DNA of 64,000 nucleotides, taken from an uncultured Parabacteroides sp. (lineage in GTDB: Bacteria > Bacteroidota > Bacteroidia > Bacteroidales > Tannerellaceae). The stretch covers positions 1 to 64,000 of the forward strand of contig CALCST010000002.1 of assembly GCA_937894065.1 (NCBI GenBank), written 5' to 3'. A model generated the notes under the pieces. It searched no databases. It was not told the origin of the DNA and saw nothing but the letters and a program-made list of their open reading frames with translations. Positions 55,643 through 64,000 of the stretch are shown here, in pieces (within the stretch, counting starts at the first letter, position 1; every line of letters begins with the position of its first letter). A program made the position numbers and the translations under genes.

Positions 55643-55728
55643 TTCCATATATTATGAAAAACTTTTTCCATATATTATGAAAATTTTGTTTCATCACGAT
55701 GAAAATTTTGTTTCATATATTATGAAAA
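55643..55728. repeat. Four near-palindromic 18-mers at 22-23 bp spacing
   Basis: TTCCATATATTATGAAAA at 55643 and 55666, TTTCATCACGATGAAAA at 55689 and TTTCATATATTATGAAAA at 55711; the period is 23, 23 and 22 bp. Each unit is an imperfect palindrome. A looser fifth unit runs to about 55757. It occupies the centre of the 377-bp gap between rfbC and the peptidase gene; no gene is seen there. Confidence 0.85.
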
Positions 55729-55874
55729 AAGTTTTCCAACGCATAGAAATACGATGAAAATGTAAATCTTTATTTTACAGCTCTTTATACGAAACGTATT
55801 TTAAACGGAAAAATTGCATAACTTCGTGTTTAAAGTTTATGAATTGACATTAGTTTAAACGAATATATAATAAT

Positions 55875-56633
55875 ATGTTTTTCTGGGAATTACTGAAAAA
55901 AGTGACATGCGACTGCAAGGACAATGGTGAACATTTCATCTGTGCTGACAGAGTAAACGCCATAAAAGAATTGCTTGCTGAATCACCTTACCATATTATA
56001 TATGAAGGAAATCTTTCGCTGATATTCGCTCATCGGGATTTCGACAGAGAAGAAGATGTACTTTTGGTTTCATCGCATATCGACTGCGTCCATTCAAAAT
56101 GTTTCTCGAAAGAGGAAAACGGAATGTGGCTGGGAACGTGGGACAACAGTGCTACAAATGCAGCCGTTATCGACCTTATGATAAATGAGAAATTTCCGGC
56201 AAATACGATAATTGCCTTTACGGGCGACGAGGAGAAAAACTCCGGCGGCGCTGTGGAAGTGATGCATTGGTGTGGAGAAAACAATATTGCTCCGGTAAGC
56301 GTGATTGTTACGGACACGACTAACGAGGGCTGGGACGACGAAGCTGCTTTTACGATTGAAAATGACAAAGGATTTGACATTCTGAGTGGTTTCCGCATTA
56401 TCAGCAAAATTCAGGAAAGTGATTTGCCTTGCGTGTTCGTTCATGATGCAGAGCCGGACGAAACATGGGATTACAGTAAAGGAGTTGAAAATGTTTTCCC
56501 GGCGACTCCTTGCCTTAGCGTCTGTCTGCCGGTGAAAGGAGATATGCATCACGATGATGGTTCGCTGCTCCGCCCGGAAAGTATCACGCCGTATCAGAGA
56601 ATACTGGCTGAGCTTACTTATTTATTCGTTTAG
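55875..56633 (+). CDS. Zinc aminopeptidase-like protein (M28/M42 type)
   Basis: The 252-residue protein lacks a signal peptide. The di-zinc ligand set can be followed in order: VSSHIDCVHS (His and Asp), GTWDNSATNAAV (bridging Asp), FTGDEEKNSGGA (Glu-Glu), VIVTDTTNEGW (Asp) and GDMHHDDGS (His). The core is shorter than classical M42 enzymes. It would be a cytoplasmic peptidase or amidohydrolase; the substrate is open. Confidence 0.78.
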   Translation: MFFWELLKKVTCDCKDNGEHFICADRVNAIKELLAESPYHIIYEGNLSLIFAHRDFDREEDVLLVSSHIDCVHSKCFSKEENGMWLGTWDNSATNAAVIDLMINEKFPANTIIAFTGDEEKNSGGAVEVMHWCGENNIAPVSVIVTDTTNEGWDDEAAFTIENDKGFDILSGFRIISKIQESDLPCVFVHDAEPDETWDYSKGVENVFPATPCLSVCLPVKGDMHHDDGSLLRPESITPYQRILAELTYLFV

Positions 56634-56753
56634 AATGACATAGGATTACTTAGTGACACAGCTAATGAGTAAAAACAGTTATTTTGTAAAAATAACACCT
56701 AAATATTAAGTAAATCTGTAGTTTTTTCTTACCTTTGGGATAATGGTTTTTTA

Positions 56754-56895
56754 AAGTTTCGCAATAAGCTCAGTTTGACAAGTGACGAGGCTTCAGAGAC
56801 AAGTTGAAAAGGCTGAAATATTTTCTTTTTCCTTATCAGCTCGTTATCTCGTTAACTTGTCACCTACACAAAGAGCTTACAAAATACAAAGTTTT
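56754..56895. repeat. 8-bp-periodic intergenic hairpin element (copy 13, full)
   Basis: AAGTTTCGCAATAAGCTCAG, TGACAAGTGACGAGGCTTCA and ACAAGTTGAAAAGG on the left; CAGCTCGTTATCTCGTTAAC, TTGTCACCT and AAGAGCTTACAAAATAC on the right. It fills the 282-bp gap before the XRE-cupin gene together with a TACCTTTG box at 56730-56737. Confidence 0.8.
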
Positions 56896-56915
56896 AATCT
56901 TAAGTAGCAATATCT

Positions 56916-57470
56916 ATGAATGAAGAAATAAAACAAATAGCGACACGCCTGATCGGTTTGCGCGACGCATTGGAGATTACACCGGAAGAAATGGCAAAAA
57001 TATGTAATCTGACTACTGAAGAATATCTTCTGCTTGAAAGCGGAACAGTTGATATTTCAGTAAGTGTTCTATATCAGATTGCACATCATTTTAACATCGA
57101 GCTGACAACTCTGATGTTTGGCGACGAACCTAAGATGAGCAGCTATTTTGTTACCCGCAAGGGAAAAGGCATAACAGTCGAAAGAGTGAAAGCTTATAAA
57201 TATCAGTCTCTTGCAGCAGGATTCAGCAAAAGAAAGGCTGATCCGTTCCTGGTGACTGTTCATCCGAAGGAAGAAGACGAACCGATGTTCCTTAATTCTC
57301 ATCCGGGACAGGAATTCAATATGGTTCTGAGCGGACGCCTTCTGCTGAGTATAAACGGCAAGGAGCTTATCCTTGAAGATGGAGACAGTATTTATTTCAA
57401 TTCCGAACTTCCGCACGGGATGAAGGCTCTCGATGGCGAAAAGGTTTGTTTTTTGGCAATGATTATGTAG
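56916..57470 (+). CDS. XRE-family regulator with C-terminal cupin domain
   Basis: The 184-residue protein has an N-terminal helix-turn-helix (LRDALEITPEEMAKICNLTT) and a C-terminal single-domain cupin from about residue 110 (HPGQEFNMVLSGRLLLSING and the late GDSIYFNSELPHGM), where small molecules bind. It stands 121 bp before an acyl-CoA ligase gene; this pair occurs widely in Bacteroidales and suggests that the cupin senses the acid or its product. Confidence 0.88.
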   Translation: MNEEIKQIATRLIGLRDALEITPEEMAKICNLTTEEYLLLESGTVDISVSVLYQIAHHFNIELTTLMFGDEPKMSSYFVTRKGKGITVERVKAYKYQSLAAGFSKRKADPFLVTVHPKEEDEPMFLNSHPGQEFNMVLSGRLLLSINGKELILEDGDSIYFNSELPHGMKALDGEKVCFLAMIM

Positions 57471-57476
57471 TTATAG

Positions 57477-57570
57477 GGGACAAGGTTTCAGAGACAAGTT
57501 TACAAGAAAATGGTGGATTACTTTCTTGTCTACTTGTTAACTCGTCAACTTGTCAACTGTAAAAACTTGA
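57477..57570. repeat. 8-bp-periodic intergenic hairpin element (copy 14)
   Basis: GACAAGGTTTCAGAGACAAG and TTTACAAGAAA face TTCTTGTCTACTTGTTAACT, CGTCAACTTGTCAACT. It begins seven bases after the XRE-cupin stop and ends 20 bp before the ligase start. Confidence 0.8.
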
Positions 57571-57591
57571 ACAAAAATAGGACAGTAGAAT

Positions 57592-59247
57592 ATGTTAGAA
57601 AGATTTTTAGATAAAACGAACTTTGATTCGCAAGCAGATTTCATTGAGAATTTCAAGATAAAGGTTCCGGAAAAATTCAATTTTGGATATGATGTGGTTG
57701 ACGCATGGGCCGAAGAAGAACCTGACAAAAGAGCCATGTGCTGGACTAACGACAAAGGTAAGCACATCGACTTCAGCTTTGCCGACATGAAACGCTATAC
57801 AGACATGACGGCTTCGTATTTCCAGTCGCTGGGAATAGGACGTGGAGATATGGTTATGCTAATATTGAAAAGAAGATATGAGTTCTGGTTTTCAATCATA
57901 GCTTTGCACAAACTTGGTGCTGTGGTTATTCCTGCCACTCACCTTCTGACCAAGAAAGACATCGTATATCGTGCTAACGCAGCAGACATAAAGATGATTG
58001 TTTGCGCCGGCGAGGAAGAAATAACTAAGCATATCAAGGATGCGCTTCCGGAATCTCCGACTGTTGAGAATGTGATTTCGGTTGGTCCGCTTGTTCCGGA
58101 AGGTTTTCTGGATTTCCAGGAAGGTATAAAGAATGCTCCTGAATTTGTCCGTCCGGCTAACCCGAACAACAATGATGATATTTCGCTGCTTTATTTCACT
58201 TCGGGAACAACAGGAAACCCAAAGATGGTGGCACACGATTTCACATATCCTTTGGGACATATCGTTACTGGAAGTTTCTGGCATAATCTTCATAAGGACA
58301 GCCTTCATCTAACGATTGCCGATACTGGATGGGGAAAAGCTGTTTGGGGAAAGCTTTACGGACAGTGGATTGCCGGTGCAACTGTATTTGTGTATGACCA
58401 TGAGAAATTCACTCCGGCAGATATGCTGAAGATGATTCAGGACTACAAGATTACTTCTCTGTGCGCGCCTCCAACTATTTTCAGATTCCTTATCCGTGAG
58501 GATTTGACTAAATATGATTTGTCGTCATTGCAGTATTGCACTATTGCGGGCGAAGCTCTTAATCCTGCTGTTTACGAAACATTCTATAAACTTACCGGAA
58601 TCAAATTGATGGAAGGATTCGGACAGACAGAAACTACTCTTACTGTCGCTACCTTCCCGTGGATGGAACCGAAGCCAGGTTCAATGGGTGTTCCAAATCC
58701 TCAGTATGATGTTGACCTTCTCCGCCCTGACGGAACTAAGGCTGAAGATGGAGAGCAGGGACAAATTGTTATCCATACTAGCAATGGCAAACCTTTGGGC
58801 TTGTTCAAGGAATATTATCGTGATGCGGAAAGAACTCACGAAGCTTGGCATGACGGACTTTACTACACTGGCGACGTTGCTTGGCGTGACGAGGACGGAT
58901 ATTTCTGGTTCGTGGGCAGAGCTGATGATGTGATAAAGAGTTCCGGTTACAGAATCGGCCCGTTCGAAGTTGAAAGTGCGCTGATGACTCACCCGGCAGT
59001 TGTGGAATGTGCTATCACTGGTGTTCCCGATGAAATCAGAGGACAGGTTGTTAAGGCTACAATTGTTCTTTCAAAAGAATATAAGCCTAAAGCCGGCAAT
59101 GAGCTTGTGAAGGAATTGCAGGATCATGTCAAGAGAGTAACTGCTCCGTATAAATATCCGCGCGTTGTGGAATTTGTCGATGAATTGCCAAAAACTATCA
59201 GCGGCAAAATCAGACGCGTAGAAATCAGAGATAAAGACAATAAATAA
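57592..59247 (+). CDS. AMP-forming acyl-CoA ligase
   Basis: The 551-residue protein belongs to the acyl-activating superfamily, nearest to medium-chain acyl-CoA synthetases. Seen are the P-loop YFTSGTTGNPKMV, the A5 motif MEGFGQTETT, the A7 motif YYTGDVAWRDEDGYFWFVGR, and the A10 Lys in KTISGKIRRVEIR. It activates a carboxylic acid to the acyl-AMP and then the CoA thioester. The substrate cannot be read; the adjoining XRE-cupin regulator may control it. Confidence 0.9.
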   Translation: MLERFLDKTNFDSQADFIENFKIKVPEKFNFGYDVVDAWAEEEPDKRAMCWTNDKGKHIDFSFADMKRYTDMTASYFQSLGIGRGDMVMLILKRRYEFWFSIIALHKLGAVVIPATHLLTKKDIVYRANAADIKMIVCAGEEEITKHIKDALPESPTVENVISVGPLVPEGFLDFQEGIKNAPEFVRPANPNNNDDISLLYFTSGTTGNPKMVAHDFTYPLGHIVTGSFWHNLHKDSLHLTIADTGWGKAVWGKLYGQWIAGATVFVYDHEKFTPADMLKMIQDYKITSLCAPPTIFRFLIREDLTKYDLSSLQYCTIAGEALNPAVYETFYKLTGIKLMEGFGQTETTLTVATFPWMEPKPGSMGVPNPQYDVDLLRPDGTKAEDGEQGQIVIHTSNGKPLGLFKEYYRDAERTHEAWHDGLYYTGDVAWRDEDGYFWFVGRADDVIKSSGYRIGPFEVESALMTHPAVVECAITGVPDEIRGQVVKATIVLSKEYKPKAGNELVKELQDHVKRVTAPYKYPRVVEFVDELPKTISGKIRRVEIRDKDNK

Positions 59248-59268
59248 ACTAAATACAAAAAACTAAGT

Positions 59269-60225
59269 ATGAGAAATTTCACTTGTGTAAATGACTTGGG
59301 CGACTTGAAACAGGCGCTCAACGAGGCTTTCGAGATAAAGAAAGACAGATTCCAATTCTCTGAACTTGGAAAGAACAAAACTCTGTTGATGATTTTCTTC
59401 AACTCAAGCCTTAGAACACGTCTGTCAACACAGAAAGCTGCAATGAATCTTGGTATGAACACTATTGTTCTTGATGTTAACCAAGGTGCATGGAAACTGG
59501 AAACAGAAAGAGGTGTGATTATGGACGGTGACAAACCTGAACATTTGCTGGAAGCTATTCCGGTTATGGGATGCTATTGCGATGTTATCGGTGTTCGTTC
59601 ATTCGCACGTTTCGAAAGCAAAGAAGATGATTATACAGAAAAAATATTGAGCCAGTTCATCAAATATTCAGGAAAACCTGTTTTCAGTATGGAAGCTGCT
59701 ACTCGCCATCCGTTGCAGAGTTTTGCAGACTTGATTACTATAGAGGAATACAAGAAAACAGAACGTCCTAAAGTTGTTATGACTTGGGCACCTCATCCAA
59801 AAGCTTTGCCTCAGGCTGTGCCTAACAGTTTCGCAGAATGGATGAATGCTACGGATTATGAATTTGTAATCACTCATCCGGAAGGCTACGAACTTGCTCC
59901 GGAATTTGTTGGCAGAGCAAAAGTAGAATATGACCAGAAAAAGGCTTTCGAAGGTGCTGATTTCATCTACGCAAAGAACTGGTCGGCTTATGCAGATCCA
60001 AATTATGGTAAAGTTATAAATACTGACCGCAGCTGGACTGTTGATTCTGAGAAAATGGCACTTACTAATAATGCTTATTTCATGCACTGCTTGCCAGTAA
60101 GAAGAAATATGATTGTTACTGATGATGTGATTGAAAGTCCGCAGAGCATCGTTATTCCTGAAGCAGCAAACAGAGAAATTTCAGCTCAGACTGTATTGAA
60201 GAAAATTCTTGAAGGTTTGAAATGA
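59269..60225 (+). CDS. argF': N-succinylornithine carbamoyltransferase
   Basis: The 318-residue enzyme has the carbamoyl phosphate loop SSLRTRLST at about residues 46-54 (SLRTR in place of STRTR), a HPLQSFADL motif, and the late HCLPVRRN. Residue 90 in MDGDKPEHLL is proline; in the Bacteroides fragilis enzyme Pro90 is the residue that selects N-succinyl-L-ornithine over N-acetyl-L-ornithine, which needs Glu there. The arginine pathway of this organism should thus run through succinylated intermediates. It lies 21 bp after the ligase gene, followed by a strong terminator. Confidence 0.95.
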   Translation: MRNFTCVNDLGDLKQALNEAFEIKKDRFQFSELGKNKTLLMIFFNSSLRTRLSTQKAAMNLGMNTIVLDVNQGAWKLETERGVIMDGDKPEHLLEAIPVMGCYCDVIGVRSFARFESKEDDYTEKILSQFIKYSGKPVFSMEAATRHPLQSFADLITIEEYKKTERPKVVMTWAPHPKALPQAVPNSFAEWMNATDYEFVITHPEGYELAPEFVGRAKVEYDQKKAFEGADFIYAKNWSAYADPNYGKVINTDRSWTVDSEKMALTNNAYFMHCLPVRRNMIVTDDVIESPQSIVIPEAANREISAQTVLKKILEGLK

Positions 60226-60260
60226 TTCTCCAAACAATAAAAGAATACAAACAGAAATGA

Positions 60261-60296
60261 AAACGGGGTTGGCTTTGATAGAAGTCAACCCCGTTT
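60261..60296 (+). terminator. Terminator of the carbamoyltransferase gene
   Basis: AAACGGGGTTGGCTT pairs with AAGTCAACCCCGTTT (one mismatch), followed by ATTTTCC. It lies 35 bp after the stop codon. Confidence 0.85.
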
Positions 60297-60336
60297 ATTT
60301 TCCTAATATAGTTATTAAAATACTTTATCCGGAAAA

Positions 60337-60651
60337 TTAAGCTTCGCCTTTAGGAGCGAAATCTTCAAAATTGGCAGTCTTAGAATTATTATTGTTAGCA
60401 GCCTGCAATTGTTCGCCAAACTTTTTCAAGTTATCCTGCAAAGCAAAATACAAACGCTGAGCATTGTCCGGAGTCAAGATGATGCGGCTCTTAACCTGAG
60501 CTTTAGGAGCACCTGGAACTACACGGATAAAGTCCATAATAAATTCTGAAGCAGAATGAGATATAATAGCCAAATTAGCATAAGTACCCTGAGCTACTTC
60601 TTCAGACAATTCAATCTGAATTTCATTGTTTGTAGGTTTGTTTTCTTCCAT
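60337..60651 (-). CDS. DUF3467 domain protein
   Basis: The 104-residue protein matches the DUF3467 family: ELSEEVAQGTYANLAIISHS at the start, EFIMDFIRVVPGAPKAQVKS and ILTPDNAQRLYFALQDNL. It has no signal peptide. The function of the family is unknown to me. It lies downstream of rpoC on the same strand but with terminators between. Confidence 0.9.
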   Translation of the reverse strand: MEENKPTNNEIQIELSEEVAQGTYANLAIISHSASEFIMDFIRVVPGAPKAQVKSRIILTPDNAQRLYFALQDNLKKFGEQLQAANNNNSKTANFEDFAPKGEA

Positions 60652-60725
60652 TGTTTATAAGTATTAGTAAAATTATTAATGACACAAATATACAGTATTT
60701 TTTTTAATAAACAAGAAATAAAATA

Positions 60726-60755
60726 AAAGCGGCTACCTTCACAGGCAACCGCTTT
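60726..60755. terminator. Hairpin between rpoC and the DUF3467 gene
   Basis: AAAGCGG and CCT pair with AGG and CCGCTTT, with two mismatches. The rest of the 521-bp gap 60652-61172 is AT-rich with no gene seen. Confidence 0.55.
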
Positions 60756-61122
60756 AAGTGATTGTGTTTTTTTATCTCAATTCTTTAGACCAATGTAAAA
60801 ATACCTTTTGTGCTATTGATTAAAAAGTTTTGAAATCTAAGCCAAGGTTTTGTAATATTTGTGCTAACCAATATTTATGTTGCAAATGTAATGTTTCTAG
60901 AATTAAATACCAAAATTAAAATTGGCAAAATGTAATTTTTTCACATTCTTTATTGATATTAATCAATTGTTTTGTATCAAAATATCAGTTGTATATATGT
61001 TGATGTAAATATATACCTAAGATATTATTTCACACTTAGCTCTAAAACAATAGGAATAGTCTATTATATGGAGATTTTTATCAACTATTGAATTACAAAA
61101 AGAAATAATTCTAAATAAAAAA

Positions 61123-61152
61123 GGGCTGTATCGAATTTAATCGATACAGCCC
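61123..61152 (-). terminator. rpoC terminator
   Basis: GGGCTGTATCGA (61123-61134) pairs perfectly with TCGATACAGCCC (61141-61152); on the minus strand the stem is followed by a T-run. It lies 21 bp beyond the rpoC stop. Confidence 0.9.
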
Positions 61153-61172
61153 CGAAAAATATCTATAAATGA

Positions 61173-64000
61173 TTAATCTTCTTTATCCATTGCGTTGAAA
61201 TCAACAACGTTTTTGCGATTAGCCATTATACGTTCGAACTCATCTTTAGCACCAACTACCAAACGATCAAACTCACGCTGACCTGTTCCGGCAGGAATTA
61301 GGTGACCACAGATAACATTTTCCTTCAAACCTTCAAGTTTATCAACTTTACCGTTGATTGCAGCTTCATTCAAGACTTTAGTTGTTTCCTGGAATGATGC
61401 AGCAGACATAAAACTTGTTGTCTGCAATGCAGCTCTAGTGATACCCTGAAGAATCTGGTTTGCTGTTGCAGGAATTGCTTCTCTTGTTTCAACCAAACGC
61501 AAATCACGACGTTTCAACATACTGTTTTCATCACGCAACTTGCGAGCTGTTACAATCTGACCAGCCTTCAATGTCTGAGAATCTCCCGGATCAGTAACAA
61601 CTTTCTTGCCCCAGATTCTGTCGTTCTCATCCATTACTTCCAACTTGTCAACAACCTGCTGTTCCAAGAATCTTGTATCACCCGGATCAAGGACTTCTAC
61701 CTTACGCATCATCTGGCGAACGATAACTTCAAAGTGTTTGTCGTTAATCTTTACACCCTGCAGACGGTATACATCCTGGATTTCATTAACAATATATTCC
61801 TGAACTGCTGTCGGACCCATAATTGCCAAGATATCAGATGGAGTAATTGCACCATCAGACAATGGCATACCGGCACGAATATAGTCGTTTTCCTGAACAA
61901 GCAACTGCTTTGACAGAGGAACCATGTATTTCTTAACTTCACCTAACTTAGAAGTTACAGTAATTTCACGGTTACCGCGTTTGATTTTACCAAAGCCAAC
62001 TTCACCGTCAATTTCAGCAACGATAGCTGGGTTAGAAGGGTTACGAGCCTCGAACAATTCAGTTACACGAGGCAAACCACCGGTGATATCACCCGCCTTA
62101 CTTACGGCACGTGGAATCTTAACCAATACTTCACCAGCTCTTACAGAGTCACCTTCTTCTTTCACTACGTGAGCACCCAATGGCAATGAATAATTCTTCA
62201 AATAATTACCATTTTCGTCAACGATGTGAGCTGCAGGAGCTTTTGTTTTATCCTTAGATTCGATGATAATCTTTTCTTTCAAACCTGTTGTTTCGTCACT
62301 TTCAACTTTGTAAGTAACGTTTTCAATAACACTTTCGAATTCAAGTTTACCAGAAACTTCAGAAACGATTACGGCGTTGAATGGGTCCCATTCAATAATT
62401 ACATCACCTTTCTTCAACAAATCACCATTACTAAAGAATAGTTTTGAACCGTAAGGGATGTTCTGTGTCATCAACACAATATTTGTATTAGGATCAACCA
62501 AGCGCATTTCAGCCAAACGGCTAACTACAACCTGGAATTTCTTACCGTTTTCTTCTGTATCTACAGCTCTAAGTTCCTCAATTTCCAGAATAGCCTGATC
62601 ATACTTACAAGACAAGCTGTTTTCTGTAGCAACGTTAGAAGCAATACCACCGACGTGGAATGTACGAAGTGTCAACTGAGTACCCGGCTCACCGATTGAC
62701 TGAGCAGCGATAACACCAACAACTTCACCCTTCTGAACCATACGGTTTGTAGCAAGGTTACGTCCGTAACATTTAGCACAAACACCTTTCTTAGATTCAC
62801 AAGTCAATACAGAACGGATTTCAACACTTTCGATTGGAGAATCCTGAATCTTCTTAGCTGCATCCTCACGAATTTCTTCTCCTGCATTAACAAGCACTTC
62901 ACCAGTCAACGGATGAATTACATCATGAACAGAAACACGACCCAAAATTCTTTCATACAAAGAAGCAATAACTTCTTCGTTGTTCTTCAATTCTGTACAA
63001 ACCAAACCACGCAATGTACCACAATCTTCTTCATTGATGATAACATCGTGAGAAACGTCAACCAAACGACGAGTCAAATATCCGGCATCGGCAGTCTTCA
63101 AGGCTGTATCGGCCAAACCTTTACGAGCACCGTGAGTTGAAATAAAGTACTCCAACACTGACAAACCTTCCTTAAAGTTAGAAAGGATAGGGTTCTCGAT
63201 AATCTGACCACCTTCAGCACCACTCTTCTGAGGCTTAGCCATCAAACCACGCATACCAGACAACTGACGAATCTGCTCCTTAGAACCACGGGCTCCAGAA
63301 TCCATCATCATGAAGATTGAGTTGAAACCGTCGTTATCAGCAGTCAATTGTTTAATCAAAATATTAGACAACTTACTGTTGACATGTGTCCAAGTATCGA
63401 TAATCTGGTTGTAACGTTCGTTGTTTGTAATGAAACCCATGTTATAGTTGGCCATAATCTGCTCAACTTCTTCATAACCTTCTTTAACCAATTCATCTTT
63501 TTCAGCAGGAATCAAAACGTCTGCCAAGTTGAAAGACAAACCACCTTTGAAGGCCATATAATAACCAAGGTTCTTAATATCGTCAAGGAATTGAGCTGTA
63601 CGAGCAACACCACAAGCTTTAATAACTTTACCAATGATGTCACGCAAAGCTTTCTTACCTAAAACTTCATTCAAATAACCAACTTCTTTCGGCACAAATT
63701 CATTTACCATCAAACGACCTACAGAAGTTTCGACCATCTTCTTGACAAGATTACCGTTTTCATCCAAGTCGTCAACATATACTTTGATTGGTGCATGAAT
63801 TGCCAATTTCTTTTCGTTATACGCAATTGTTGCTTCTTCCGGTCCGTAGAAAATCAAACCTTCACCTTGAGTACCCTTGCGAAGTTTAGTAATATAATAC
63901 AAACCTAACACCATATCCTGTGAAGGCACAGTAATAGGAGCACCGTTTGCAGGGTTCAAAATATTATGAGAAGCCAACATCAACATCTGAGCTTCCAGAA
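61173..64000 (-). CDS. rpoC: RNA polymerase beta' subunit, C-terminal part (cut by window end)
   Basis: The reading frame is open to the edge of the window, so only about the last 940 residues are seen; the NADFDGD active site lies outside. Present are the MDSGARGSKEQIRQLSGMRGLMAKP region (bridge helix and trigger-loop neighbourhood), the zinc site formed around LTCESKKGVCAKCYGRNL, and GVIAAQSIGEPGTQLTLRTFHVGG of the trigger loop. The end of the chain has the shape usual in Bacteroidetes (KNVVDFNAMDKED). No break is seen. Confidence 0.97.
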   Translation of the reverse strand, partial: LEAQMLMLASHNILNPANGAPITVPSQDMVLGLYYITKLRKGTQGEGLIFYGPEEATIAYNEKKLAIHAPIKVYVDDLDENGNLVKKMVETSVGRLMVNEFVPKEVGYLNEVLGKKALRDIIGKVIKACGVARTAQFLDDIKNLGYYMAFKGGLSFNLADVLIPAEKDELVKEGYEEVEQIMANYNMGFITNNERYNQIIDTWTHVNSKLSNILIKQLTADNDGFNSIFMMMDSGARGSKEQIRQLSGMRGLMAKPQKSGAEGGQIIENPILSNFKEGLSVLEYFISTHGARKGLADTALKTADAGYLTRRLVDVSHDVIINEEDCGTLRGLVCTELKNNEEVIASLYERILGRVSVHDVIHPLTGEVLVNAGEEIREDAAKKIQDSPIESVEIRSVLTCESKKGVCAKCYGRNLATNRMVQKGEVVGVIAAQSIGEPGTQLTLRTFHVGGIASNVATENSLSCKYDQAILEIEELRAVDTEENGKKFQVVVSRLAEMRLVDPNTNIVLMTQNIPYGSKLFFSNGDLLKKGDVIIEWDPFNAVIVSEVSGKLEFESVIENVTYKVESDETTGLKEKIIIESKDKTKAPAAHIVDENGNYLKNYSLPLGAHVVKEEGDSVRAGEVLVKIPRAVSKAGDITGGLPRVTELFEARNPSNPAIVAEIDGEVGFGKIKRGNREITVTSKLGEVKKYMVPLSKQLLVQENDYIRAGMPLSDGAITPSDILAIMGPTAVQEYIVNEIQDVYRLQGVKINDKHFEVIVRQMMRKVEVLDPGDTRFLEQQVVDKLEVMDENDRIWGKKVVTDPGDSQTLKAGQIVTARKLRDENSMLKRRDLRLVETREAIPATANQILQGITRAALQTTSFMSAASFQETTKVLNEAAINGKVDKLEGLKENVICGHLIPAGTGQREFDRLVVGAKDEFERIMANRKNVVDFNAMDKED

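Noticed and set aside
55643..55728. CRISPR array
   Set aside because: Units follow each other with linkers of only 4-6 bp that are themselves alike; there are no unique spacers and no cas genes. The same holds for 60-113 and 11484-11545.

Overview
The window reads as chromosomal DNA of a gut-type Bacteroidales bacterium, most likely Bacteroidaceae. The evidence is a PIF1-like helicase and an HU-CCDC81-SPOR protein, a TPR/TolC/RND gene style typical of the group, a DUF6383 surface protein, an N-succinylornithine carbamoyltransferase carrying the diagnostic Pro90, and several promoters that fit the Bacteroides sigma consensus TTTG-N19-TAnnTTTG. The window ends inside rpoC. Species cannot be fixed by reading alone.

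Layout. 0.1-3.2 kb: SPOR protein plus PIF1-like helicase operon (minus). 3.5-9.0 kb: cobalamin nucleotide-loop assembly operon cbiB, S4 protein, cobU, cobT, cobS, cobC, then an AraC regulator (plus). 9.2-11.1 kb: a phage-type DUF4373 protein and a frameshifted PD-(D/E)XK nuclease. 11.8-14.3 kb: ribokinase and an ADP-ribosylglycohydrolase-like lipoprotein. 14.5-17.7 kb: a tricorn-type protease. 19.0-26.7 kb: a genomic island in the 3' end of tRNA-Ser(GCU), with a 19-bp attL/attR pair, a tyrosine integrase lacking its catalytic end, a two-gene Hachiman-like defence operon (HamA nuclease, HamB helicase), and decayed pieces of a type III restriction subunit and of an unknown gene. 26.9-33.8 kb: mltG, iorAB, a TlpA thioredoxin, a flavodoxin-ferredoxin protein and an RluA-type pseudouridine synthase. 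34.3-40.3 kb: a PfkB kinase, MFS sugar transporter, HAD phosphatase, CDP-alcohol phosphotransferase, ATP-grasp-like protein and nucleotidyltransferase that together look like an uncharacterised phosphodiester or phospholipid head-group pathway. 40.5-47.1 kb: an RND efflux operon with a divergent AraC regulator. 47.6-50.6 kb: a large secreted DUF6383 protein with a long structured leader. 51.2-55.5 kb: YeiH-type transporter, secreted hydroxyisourate hydrolase, LysR regulator, rfbB and rfbC. 55.9-60.7 kb: zinc peptidase, XRE-cupin regulator, acyl-CoA ligase, succinylornithine carbamoyltransferase and DUF3467 protein. 61.2-64.0 kb: 3' part of rpoC.

Between the genes lie four families of dispersed, inverted-repeat DNA. 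The most frequent is an 8-bp-periodic hairpin element (arms of GTTGACAAG/CTTGTCAAC type) at about 14 junctions, usually starting at the stop codon of one gene and reaching close to the next start. A second pattern is short arrays of 22-23 bp period, two of them made of palindromic units, at three or four places. These and the tRNA-Ser defence island are the least ordinary parts of the window.
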